A DNA stretch of 64,000 bases, from contig OY997593.1 in the NCBI GenBank assembly GCA_963921825.1, positions 52,994,039 through 53,058,038 of the forward strand, written 5' to 3'. The stretch comes from Erodium maritimum (lineage: Eukaryota; Streptophyta; Magnoliopsida; Geraniales; Geraniaceae). The position numbers and the translations under genes were made by a program. Each line of letters begins with the position of its first letter. The first letter of the stretch is position 1. The notes beneath the pieces were generated by a model. The model ran no database searches. It was not told the DNA's origin and was given only the letters and a program-made list of their open reading frames with translations. This document shows positions 45,610 through 55,962 of this stretch, in pieces.

Positions 45610-45951
45610 TGTAAGTTTTTTCCCATTTAATAAATATCTTAAGGTGATCAATATGTTTATTTTGAGTAAAACATTGCCAACCATCACACCTCTTCATTCA
45701 TGACTTTTGATGGGAAGGTTGAAGGGGTATAAGTTTATGTCTTTGGTCCCCAAGTCCACACACAATTCTCATTTATGTCACTTATACACCATTCTGAGAG
45801 AGAGAAATAAGGGTGGAGGACTTGGAAGATCAAGGATTTGGATCTTCAAAACTTCTTCTCCAAGGAAAGCAATGGTTGGAGGTAAGTGATCTTAATTCCG
45901 CATTTACGTGATTATACTGTGTTTGTATGATCACATGTTGAATTACTTACA
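45610..45951 (+). repeat. Copia-3 3' LTR
   Basis: 342 bp, matching 19739-20079; it keeps ATGGTTGGAG followed by GTAAGT. Followed by ATGAA. Confidence 0.95.
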
Positions 45952-45956
45952 ATGAA

Positions 45957-46860
45957 TATATGTATATGAGGAGTTTGGATGATTGTTACTGGAATTTGTC
46001 TCTCGTGTTACAAAAATGAGTTAGATATCATCGGGCCCCTCGACAAGTGAAGATTGTAAAAGAAGTGTGACCATGTGAGTGAACAAAGAGTTTTCACTCA
46101 CAACCTAAAATCTAGATCAATAAAATAACGACGATACAAAAGAAAGGTTGATGCTTCTTTTCCTTGTGTTCGGTCATGATATCACAAAAAAATAAAGGAT
46201 AACGATACTTATACTAATAGGTCATGACAAGAGAATTGTAAACCTTCATATGACTTGAGTGGTTGTGGACCTTACTAGGAGTTATTCATAACTTGTGAAT
46301 GAAAGAAAGTTTCGGGATCACCGCCAACATTATAGGAACCAAAAAGATCACACACAATAGAGAAAAAAATTAACGAAACAGACATCGGAGATCTGAATTA
46401 CATAGATGAGGATAATTATATTTCATCTAATTAACATATTTATTTGAAGTGTAATCTCCACCGTAGCGACCGAGCGCAATAGAGCTTCATCTATACGTTT
46501 CTCTACGCTCATGAAGACCCATGTAGATGAACCCGATTCGAGGAGTAGATGATTAATTATGAATTTGGTTTAAGTATAGATAACATCCAGGGGAAATGTC
46601 ACTCTATGTGTACGACCTTCAATACATGTTCTCTGGTGAGCTGAGTACGACATCGTCGTCGGATTATCCATCTCTATCAAGAGGTAATGGGGCTCATCCC
46701 TCCCAAGAGGTTGCTTGGTCGCACCTTGTGATGGATGGTTTTGATTTCCCCAGCTCATCCTTCTTGGCAGCACGGTTCAGAGGCTCTATTCTCCAGAGCT
46801 CTAAACACCCGAAGGACACGGAAAAGGCGGAGGTTTTGAGAAGAGGTAAGAAGGTCGCAG
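45957..46860 (+). other. Unassigned DNA with one possible exon-like frame (46596-46851)
   Basis: Most of this ~900 bp is AT-rich and unrecognised. From 46596 an ATG opens a frame (MSLYVYDLQYMFSGELSTTS ... SKHPKDTEKAEVLRR) whose composition is protein-like and which meets a donor-like AG|GTAAG at 46845-46850, just before the Copia LTR at 46861. I do not recognise the protein. It could be a fragment of a host exon or chance. Confidence 0.3.
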
Positions 46861-49800
46861 TGTTGGGTTATTTTATAATCCAACGTGTGGGCTTGCAAAT
46901 TGGACAAGTATATTTGGGGCCAATGATTTGTATTGGGCTACTAGTTGGGAAACCCAATTTAAAACATTAATGAGTATGGGATTTATAATGTGTGATACCC
47001 ATATAAATCTGATTAGAGTTGTAAGAACCGCTCCCGGTCAACGCCAGTCAAATCGCCGGAAAAACAGAAAAAATTTAAAATTTTGGGACAGACACCTAAA
47101 TGAACCTAAATTTGACCCCGAGGGTCATATCGGACTTAAGTTGACCCCGATATCGACCAAAGTGAGTTCTGGGGGACTAAGGGCAACTTTTTGACCAATT
47201 CGAGAAAAGTTGACTTTTTGCAGTAAAAGTCAACCGAGCGACGTTTTGGTCCGTTCGAGGCCCATTTTGGATCCCAAAAAGCTTAGTCGTCGTTACAGTG
47301 GTCTTAGTTGGGCCGTTTCCTTGTAGCACGTGAAATTTCATAATTTCTTGGAAAATGGGCCCGCACAATGCCCGAGACGGCCTAATTTCGCGAATCTGAC
47401 TGAAAAATATCTACAAAGAAATATTTCAAAACGGTGGAACCCACAAGACACTTGTCACCCAAGTGGTGGTGGTTTGTTTTTAAAATAAAGAAAAAGGAAT
47501 AAGAGTGGTAGTTTTGTAATTAAGAGGTGGAGTGTTTTTTTGAAACAAAATAAAGAGAGAAAAGAGAGGTACACGGCCACATTTCAGAAAATAAGAGAGA
47601 AAAGGAGAGAGAAAGAAGAGATAAGAAGGAGAAGGAGAAAAGAGAAGAAAAGGGTAGGTTTTGGTGATTTCCCGACGATCCGACCGACGGATCGTCTCAA
47701 TTCTCGCGTCTCCGTCATCCCCTCGTCTTTCCCTACGGTAAGAACCCATTTTTTTCTCGTTTTGGTACGTTTGAATTTTAGGGTTTGAGTTTAAACAGTT
47801 TGATTAAGGTTGGGTTTTGTTTAAGATTGGTTTAAAGATGAATGGTTGAGGTTTGGGGTTCGTTAGGAACGTTTTGGGGCGAAAAGGAACTTTTTTCATT
47901 GTGGCTGTGTGGGGCCCACTTGCCCGGGTCTCGGGTTTTTCGTGCTCGGGCAGTTTTGGACGATCCCTGAATCGATCATTCACACCCGGAACGAATTATG
48001 GAATTAAATTGTGAAAGTTGGAAATTTCGGGTTTAGAAACTTTAAACGCGAATTAAATCGCTCGGAAGTCGGAAATTGATTCCGTCGATTGCATTGGAAC
48101 CCTTGAATTATTCTAAGATCGTAGAAACGAAAACGGGAATTTTCGGAGCCCCGGAAGGGCGTTTTCCAATCCCGGGCAGATTCGCCAAGCCGGGCGAATC
48201 GGGCTTTTCCGGGCCCATTGTTGACAATGTCGAGTTATTGGGAAGTTTGGGAGTGATCGACATTGTCGGGGTTGCGTTTGGGCGTCAAATTCATTAAAAT
48301 TCAACTTTGCCTGCAAACTTAAAAAGTGCTTTAATTTGTGTTCTTGATAGATCGTGCCGCCGACCGCGGAAAGGGAATACTAGGCGAGTGATCGCTAGCG
48401 CGCCGGTGCTTGGGCATGGACTTTTGGGGAAAGCGCTACGAGGTAGGGAAAAGTAGCCGGATCTCGGCCTTGACTAGGGAAAGTTAACAGTAGAAATGCA
48501 TGTGACACTTAGTGGTCTCGTAGGATAAGTGAACGTATCGAACATTAGAAATGCATGTGGGCACTTAGTGGTGCCCGTAGATTAAGTAACTTGTTGTGTT
48601 TATGAGGGTGGTCATGTGTGCCTTTGGGGTGTTGAACCCGTATGTTACTGTGTGTGTGTCGTGGGTGGTCATGTGTGCCTTTGGGGTGTTGAACCCGTAC
48701 GTTACTGTTTGTGTGTCGTGGGTGGCCATGTGTGCCTGTAGGGTGTTGAACCTGTATTGTTGCTGACTGTCCTGCTGAGGGGTAGTTAGTCGTATATTAT
48801 TGTCGCTATTTGTTGAACCTTGGGTGATGACTGTGATTGCATGGAGGTTGGGGCCCGCCTGACAGAAAAGGGGTGCCACGGGGTCGCGCGCGTGAGGGTT
48901 GGCTAGCCTTCCGACTAACCATCGGTAAAGTTGTGTATTCTTCTGCGATGAAGGGCGGCTCCCCTTCCGACTAGCTATCGGAAAAGTATCGTTGTATATG
49001 CCGCTAACAGGTCGACCGCCTGGCCCGACTGCGTGTCGGGGGAAAGTTGCGTGGGGCAGGCTCAAGCCCAACCGGTTAGCAACCGGCACTGAGTAGCTAG
49101 AGTGTGATCCTTTGTGATCTTGATTTTTGTGTGCGATCCTTTGTGATCTTGGGTGTTGCGTGGTTATTATCTGCGTTTTTGGTTGAGGTCGTAACCACTG
49201 TGTCGGGTCTACATTACGTGTCCGGGGTTTGAGATGGTTGGGAAAGTTGAACAGTTGTATTGCGTGACCGTCAGTCTAAATTGTGTTTTTGGGGTAGTAG
49301 TCCCCGGGGTTGTTATTGTCGGGTTCCTGGCATTTCTGCTGGTATGCCGTGGTCAACCCGGTATCCATGGCGGTGAGCGAAATGCTCATCCCCTGCTACT
49401 TTTCCTGCAGATACTGGTCGTGAGACGGACTAGGAGAGCCCTCGAAGCTTGAAGAGCTGGGAGCGGAAGTCCGGGTCTCTAGGTAGTTAGTGACGTACCT
49501 TGTAGCTCGTTTGTACATCGTTTTGAACGTATTTTCTGCTGTAAAATTATCGTTTTTGTTTAACTTAAATGTTGTTTTAAAGAGGTTTATTAAAATGTTT
49601 GAAAATTGTTTTATTGTTTCACCATTCGCGTTCCGGGTTCGGTCCTGCCGAATTCGGGGCGTGACAAGAGTAATGGGCTTTATTCAGATTCTATATATAA
49701 AGGCATATTAGGGTTTGGTCACCAAGATTAATCAGTCGTCTTTCTTTCTCCTCCATCCCCATCTATTGAGTGAGAGCACATGGAGAGCATAAGGGATTAA

Positions 49801-49939
49801 TCTGTGGAAGACCAAAACCATTCTTGTTCTAATCATCGACATGGAATCATCAGGTACGTTTTCTATGTTGTTTTATATTTAAATCCTGATTGTTTGACTA
49901 AGCGTTGGATTCATAAGAGATTTGATTAGGGTTCTAACA
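46861..49939 (+). repeat. Probable Copia-4 5' LTR, split by a solo Gypsy LTR
   Basis: It begins TGTTGGGTTATTTTATAATC and ends GGGTTCTAACA, two bases before a primer-binding site. It has a TATA-like TATATATAAAG at 49692-49702 and, near its end, ATGGAATCATCAG followed by GTACGT. Removing the solo Gypsy LTR and one AGAGT leaves about 427 bp. No matching 3' LTR occurs in the window, so the call rests on termini, TATA box and primer-binding site. Confidence 0.6.
47020..49666 (+). mobile_element. Solo Gypsy LTR in the Copia-4 LTR (TSD AGAGT)
   Basis: TGTAAGAACCGCTCCC at the start and GGGGCGTGACA at the end, 2,647 bp, with AGAGT at 47015-47019 and 49667-49671. It is closer to Gypsy-2/3 LTRs than to Gypsy-1. 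It has the TTGAC pair near 47210, a GA-rich tract at 47540-47650, donor-like GTAAGA at 47738, ~60-bp tandem units (48604-48770), the TGAGCG-AAAT-GCTCA motif near 49374 and an acceptor-like CTGCAG ending at 49410. No internal region is present. Confidence 0.95.
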
Positions 49940-49941
49940 AG

Positions 49942-49951
49942 TGGTATCAGA
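49942..49951 (+). other. Primer-binding site of Copia-4
   Basis: TGGTATCAGA matches the first ten bases of the initiator-Met complement; then it diverges. Confidence 0.65.
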
Positions 49952-50634
49952 ATCACGTTTCAGTCAAATTATTAGGGTTTATTTGAGTGTTTTGATAAAG
50001 AGTTGCCGAGTATGAACCTGTATAAGATGTTTGGTAAATATACCTTTAAGGATGCTTCGGTTGATATTTTTTTTTGGTTTTGCCTTTACCGTGTATGTAT
50101 ATATGATGTGCTGTGCGTGATAGACACCTTTATTGGGTATTTGTTTGAATATGTCTTGTATGCTGTTGCGGCTTCATCGTGGAATCAGGGTCAGTTTGTA
50201 TAATATTATCATTCCATTAAAATGAATGGTGTTCTTGTGATAAACTGTTGCCGACAAGACTTATTTTGGCATGCTAACCTTTTTTTGGTTTTGATCATTA
50301 TGTCATGATTACATATGACATGTATTGATGCTTTGGTAATGGATATGCAGCGTATGAGTTGTGTGACAGATATATGTGGTTGAATGGTAGTTTTGTAATT
50401 TTTTCAAAACCAAAATCGTTGAACTATATGAATGGCAGTTTGTAAATTTTTACAAAATCTTAACATGATTGGTAGTTTGGTAATTTTTACAAAATCGTGT
50501 GTTGTTGAGCTGATCTTAGCACGATTGTAGTTTGGTATTTTTTTGCAAAACCATGAGTTGTTGATCATATACACATTGCTAGTTCGGTAATTTTTGCAAA
50601 ACCGTGAGTTCTATGAATTCATCTTAATGGCATG
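49952..50634 (+). other. Copia-4 leader fragment with degenerate repeats
   Basis: No gene. From about 50380 to 50620 there are four to five degenerate units around 'ggtagtttggtaatttttacaaaa', spaced roughly 50-70 bp. The rest of Copia-4 is not seen; sequence changes to an inverted-repeat element. Confidence 0.6.
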
Positions 50635-50931
50635 ATATATATAGGAGAGCAATCAGGTGCGAACCATGAGTTATGGTGTGAACATGCGAATTCAACCAGA
50701 TTGCGCCATGTGTTGCGCTCAGAAAATGTCCCTTTTTTTTTATAATCAAGTTTATTAATTCGATTTTTCCCGTTTCGTTTCAACTCCGATTTCATTTTTT
50801 ATTGCGCCAATATTCTTATTTTTTCAAGAGTTTTCTAACAAGTAGGGGATTGCATATATTTTGATGTGTTTTTGAATAAGTGTGTGGATGTGTGAATATG
50901 AGTGCGAAAAGTGTGATGTGTTTTGCAAATT

Positions 50932-51068
50932 TAGTGTATATGGTTTGCGGATTTAGTGTATATGGTTTGCGAATTTAGTGTGTTTTGCAAATTTAGTGTA
51001 TATGGGTTGCGGATTTAGTGTATATGGTTTGCGGATTTAGTGTATATGGTTTGCGAATTTAGTGTATT
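50932..51068. repeat. 22-bp tandem units, mirrored in the right arm at 51541-51665
   Basis: Units containing TTTGCGGATTTAGTGTATAT and variants repeat about six times; the complementary array sits in the opposite arm. Confidence 0.85.
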
Positions 51069-51087
51069 GTATACTTATGTACATATG

Positions 51088-51326
51088 ATATATATGGTTC
51101 AACTCCATGTTTGAATATAAGCTTACAAATATTAATGACATTTAAATTTTCCTACCACATACAGTAAGTTGCTTATTCAAGATTTATTATTTAAACTTTC
51201 CTACCATATACAGTAAGTTGCATACTAAATAATATATATGGTTCAACTCCATGTTTGAATATAAGCTTACAAATATTAATGTCATTTAAATTTTCCTACC
51301 ATATACAGTAAGTTGCTTATTCAAGA
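51088..51326. repeat. Two ~95-bp direct repeats in the centre of the element
   Basis: 51088-51182 and 51232-51326 both run from ATATATGGTTCAACTCC to GTTGCTTATTCAAGA with few changes, separated by about 50 bp. Confidence 0.88.
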
Positions 51327-51874
51327 ATTATCATCCTCAAATTAGATAATCTTCTAATAAACCAATAAGATTAACTCCAATTCCAGATTTTAAAATTATA
51401 TGCAAGTTATGACTCCAACATTTATCATAAAGTTATTTAAAGTCTTAATAGTATACATATACTTCCTCCATCCTACAATATTCTACAATTAGTGTCTCAT
51501 TTATTTGACAAAGATTTAGTTTTAGTAAAGTGTGAAAATTACACTAAATCCGCAAACCATATACACTAAATTTGTAAAACACACTAAATTCGCAAACCAT
51601 ATACACTAAATATGCAAACCATATACACTAAATCTGCAAACCATATACACTAAATTTGCAAAACACATCACACTTTTTCGCACTCATATTCACACATCCA
51701 CACACGTATTCAAAAATACATTAAAATATATGCAATCCACTACTTGTTAGAAAATTCTTGAAAAAATAAGAATATTGGCGCAAAAAAAATTAAATCGGAG
51801 TTGAAACGAAGTGGTAAAAATTAAATCAATAAACTTGGTGGAAAAAAAAGATGAGCATTTCTAAGCGCGACACG

Positions 51875-54644
51875 TGTAATAACCACTTCCGGTCAACGAC
51901 AGTCAAACCTGCGAAAAACAGGAAACTTTAAAAAATTTAAGACAGACACTTAATTTATCCTAAATTGACCCCGAGGGTCATACCGGACTTAATTTGACCC
52001 CGCTATCGACCAAAATGAGTTCCGGGGGACTCAGGGCAACTTTCTGATCAATTTGGGAAATGTTGACTTTTCGCTGGAAAAGTCAACCGAGCGACGTTTT
52101 GGTCCATTCGAGGACCGTTTTGGATCCAAAAAGCTTAGCTGTGGTCGCAGTGGTCTTAGTTGACCCGTTTCCTTGTAGCCCGCCAAGTTTCGTAATTTCT
52201 TGGAAAAAGTGCCCGTCGGGGCCCGAAACGTCCGATTTTCGCGAATCTGATTGGAAAATATCAAGTAGATATTTTCCAAAAGGTGTGGGACCCACCTTGA
52301 CACTTGTCCTAATTGTGGTGGTGTTAGTTTTGGGCGGAAACTAAGAGGGAGAGAGGCTTGGCCGGCCACACATGGGTAAAAAGGAAAAAAAAAAGGAAAA
52401 AGGAGTTAGTTGTTTGAAATAGAAAGAGAAGAAGAGAGTTAGAGAGAGAAGGAGAAGGAGAAGAAGAGAGAAGGATAAAAGCTAGGGTTTTGGAGTTCAT
52501 CCAACCCTTGGATCGATTCAAAGCAAGAAGAAAACGTCTTCCCCTCGTCTTCCTCTACGGTTTGTACTAAACCGATCGTCGTTTCGTTTATTTTCAAAAG
52601 CTAGGGTTTCGTTATAATGATTGAGTTAGGGTTTTAGTAAGGTTGGGGGTTTATGGGAGACGTTTTAGAGGTGTTTGGAGGGTTGTTTGAACGTTTTCCG
52701 GCGACCGAGAGCTCGGGAGGAGCTCCGGCCACCTTAGGAGGTGGCCGGCCACCACCATGGTGGCCGAGCCCCCATTGGAACCCTAGGGCCCACGGCCAAG
52801 TGGGCCGGGTGGGGCCCACGTGCTCGGGTGATCGGGTTTAGTGTTCGGGAGGTTTGAAACGTTCCCCGGACCATTTATCCTTAACCGAATCGAAAATTGG
52901 AATTAAATTGGAGAAGTTGTAATTAACGGGTTTTAGAAACTTTAAACGTTAATTAATTGAATCGAAAGTCGGAATTCGATTCCGTCAAGTGCAGTGGGTT
53001 CCTTGAACTATTCTAAGACCTTAGAAACGAAAACGGGGGCTTTTGGAGCCCCGGAAGGCCTTTTATAAAACCCGGGCAGATTCGCCATGTCGGGCGAATC
53101 AGGCCTTTACGGGTCCTTTATCGACAATGTCGAGTAATTGGGAAGTTTGGGAGTGATCGGCATTATCGGGGTTACGTTTGGGCGTTAAGTTTATTGAATT
53201 TTCGGGTTTTTCGTAATAGTTTAAAAGTGCCTTAAATTTGTGTTCTGTTAGATCGTGCTGCGGACCGAGGCAAAGGGAAGCTCGGCGAGTGACTGGGATC
53301 ACATCGAGGTTTAGTGGAGCGCTTTTGGAGTTATACACGAGGTTGGGAAAAGTAGCCGGATCTCGGCCCTGATTAGGGAAAGTTAACAGTAGAATTGCAT
53401 GTGACACCGGGGTGTCGTGGGTTGAGTAGGTTTATCTTTTTAATTATTAGAAAAGCATGATACGGGAATGTAGCGTTTATGAGAAAAGCATGTGACACTT
53501 AGTAGTGTCGTAGGAACAGAGAACTTAGCGATATTAGAATTACTGGAGGCATATGACCATGCCCGGAGGTTGACTGTTTAATTTCTGTCTTGGGTGGCCA
53601 TGAGAGCCCGTGTTATTTAAATTGGTGTCTTGGGTGGCCGTGAGTGCCCGTGTTTTACTATTGGTGTTTTAGGGTGGCCATGAGTGCCGTGGGGTTGTTG
53701 AGCCCGAGTCTTGACCGTTGGTGTGTCTTGAGTGGCTGTGAGTGCCCGTGGGGTTGTTGAACCCGAGTCTTGACCATTGGTGTGTTTTGAGTGGCTGTGA
53801 GTGCCCGTGGGGTTGTTGAACCCGAGTCTTGACCGTTGGTGTGTCTTGGGTGACCGTGAGTGCCCGTGGGGTTGTTGAACCCGAGTCTTGACTGTTGAGG
53901 TGTCTTGAGTGGCCTTGAGTGCCTGTGTGTTTAATCTTGCCTGTGATTGTGATTGTGGTTACCTGAAGTTGTGAGTTCGAAAGGTCGACAGCCTGATCCG
54001 ACTTAGTGTCAATTAACTGCGATAGGTCGACAGCCTGATCCGAATTCGTGTCGAGGAATTGCGATAGGTCGATCCTTGACCTGATTGAGATTGGTTACTG
54101 AGCAGCTGGTGTGCGATCCTTTGTGATCTTGTTTGGCGTTGTGTAGTCTTTCTGTCATGTCCTTGGAGGAGGTCGTCGATAGTTGTGTCGGGTCTACATC
54201 ACTTTATCGAGTGTTGAGTCTGTTGAGGAAGGTAACGGGTTGTGGGTCAGTTGAGTACTTGAGTTGGGGACTGTAGTCCCGGTGTTGGGTTTGGTTTTGG
54301 TGTTACTGGCTTTATCTACTAATTATTCCATAGTCAGTCTGTTATCTGTGGTGGTGAGCGAACGCTCACCCCTAGCTGATTTTCCTACAGGTACTGATCA
54401 CCGGACGGACTAGGTTAGATCTTGAAGCTTGTGGAGCTAGGAGCGGAGTCTGGTCTTTATTTTGTTGAGTCTAGTGACGGATATTGTACCTTGTCCACTT
54501 GTTGGGACATTTTTGTATTATAAATATTATTATTTTTGATAACTAAATGGAAATTTCAGAGTTTTTATTCAAAACAGGTTTCAAGTGTTTTGTGTTTTAA
54601 ATGTTCGCGTCCCGAGTTCGGTTTACTGAAATTGGGGCATGACA
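51875..54644 (+). repeat. Gypsy-3 5' LTR
   Basis: 2,770 bp. The first ~290 bp carry seven TTGAC cores, including the perfect pair GTTGACTTTTC / GAAAAGTCAAC (52062-52087). At 52251-52279 is TTGGAAAATATC with its inverted copy. A GA-rich tract with CTAGGGTTTT follows (52420-52490). Tandem arrays lie at 53600-53940 and 53985-54075, a hairpin at 54353-54370 and an acceptor-like CTACAG ending at 54390. Confidence 0.96.
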
Positions 54645-54647
54645 GCT

Positions 54648-54659
54648 TGGTATCAGAGC
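54648..54659 (+). other. Primer-binding site of Gypsy-3 (tRNA-iMet)
   Basis: TGGTATCAGAGC, three bases after the LTR end. Confidence 0.94.
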
Positions 54660-55962
54660 TCGAGGTTTCACACCTCGGACTGTCCGTCAATTAGGTGGGA
54701 GAGTCGACTCAGTGTAGACCCGTCATGTCTTGAGTCTTGTTTTTGTTTGTGCGTTTGTTGCAGTATTTTGTTGCTGGCATACTGTTTGTGTGTGATTGCG
54801 TGAACTGTTTTTAAACTGTCGCAGGTCGACTCAGGAGCGCTCCTGTAGTCGAGCGTGACGGTGTTGATGTCAAGTCGGTACAACGTAGTTCGGGGACGCC
54901 TGGACCGGGTTGTAACTACGTGATGTCAAGAAATGAGGTTTTAAGCTGAAAAAGTGAAAGTTTTAAAAATTGTTGACCCTGTTGCGTGTTTTAAACTTGA
55001 TTGGCCCTGTGGGCGTATGTTTGATTTCAGTTGGCCCGGTGGGCAAGGTTCGATTTTGGTTGGCCCAGTGGGCAAGGTTCGACTTTGGTTGGCCCGGTGT
55101 GCGGGGGTCGTGTGGTTGTGTTGTTTTTGGCCGTGTTGGCTTATGACTGAGTTCGGTTTTTAGTTGCCCTACTGTGTTATGTGTTGGGTGGTCGTTTGTC
55201 TGCAACGTACTAGTGGACGGGTCGTTATTAGCCGGTAAAGTTACGAATACCCTAGGGTAGACACAACGGGTGTAAGTAGGGCGAAATCATCATCGCTACG
55301 AGATATGAGTCATTGGTTTGACACGGTAGGTGGAACGACAGGAGCTGGCTGTCGGCCCGGAACGGGGCACGGCAGGAGCTGGCTGCCGGCCCGGAACGGG
55401 GCACGGCAAGGGCTGGACGCCGGCCCGGTATGGGGTCCGGCAAGGGCTGGACGCCGGCCCGGTATTGGATCCGGCAAGGGCTGGACGCCGGCCCGTTAAG
55501 AAGTCCGGCAAGGGTTGGACGCCGGCCCGGTAGGAGGCCCGGCAAGGTTTGGTCGCCGGCACGGCATGTGGCCCGGCAGGGCTCGGTTGCCGGCCCGGCA
55601 GGGCTCGGTTACCGGCCCGGTATGTGGCACGGCCCGGTATGTGGCACGGCCCGGTATGTGGCACGGCCCGGGTCGTGTGCCGGCCTGGTCTAGTGAGTCA
55701 TTTTCGTTCTGTCTGTTGTTGTTGTTTCGTGGTGCGGTTAGGTTTGTCACCGCGTGGGTTGGCGCACGTTGGTACGGTCTCTTTGAGGTTTCTGTTACTA
55801 ATGCTAATATTTAAAGTATTATAGCGTGAGCGATGGGACGTATTAGTGATAAGCGCGCTAGAGTAAGCGTAGACCGTGTGAGCGTTAGTGTGTTTGAACT
55901 GTTGTCTTTATTTGAGTTCGCAAACTGAACGTTTGCGTGTATCCGTGCAGAGGATACTGACT
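54660..55962 (+). other. Gypsy-3 leader with two GC-rich arrays
   Basis: No gene. About four ~28-bp units containing GGTTGGCCC-GTGGGC lie at 55000-55110. About ten ~36-bp units containing CGCCGGCCCGGTA lie at 55328-55690. Several frames remain open across the second array because of its composition; they are not genes. Confidence 0.88.

Larger units (their letters stand above)
19739..45951 (+). mobile_element. Copia-3: complete but decayed Ty1/Copia element hosting Gypsy-2 (TSD ATGAA)
   Basis: LTRs of 341 and 342 bp (TGTAAG...CTTACA) are flanked by ATGAA at 19734-19738 and 45952-45956. Inside are a primer-binding site, a long leader, gag, protease, integrase, reverse transcriptase, RNase H and a polypurine tract. 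The reverse transcriptase is interrupted at 23972 by Gypsy-2 and resumes at 44306 (or in the duplicated AGGTT). Net length without nested DNA is about 5.9 kb, normal for Copia. Many stops, frameshifts and lost catalytic residues show it is dead. It is the oldest of the three nested elements. Confidence 0.95.

Noticed and set aside
47480-47788. Lysine/arginine- or serine/phenylalanine-rich frames in a GA-rich tract
   Set aside because: Low-complexity purine tract in an LTR; both strands are open because of composition.
48565-49089. A 174-codon minus-strand frame with THDT/TVTYGFNT repeats
   Set aside because: Antisense of ~60-bp tandem repeats in the solo LTR at 47020; no domain.
50635-50665. 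Helitron 5' end (TATATATAGGAG start)
   Set aside because: The right end is an inverted copy, which fits a terminal-inverted-repeat or foldback element; no CTRR terminus with hairpin was found.
55305-55824. Several overlapping open frames in the Gypsy-3 leader array
   Set aside because: Same cause as above: stop-free GC-rich tandem repeats upstream of gag, no conserved domain.
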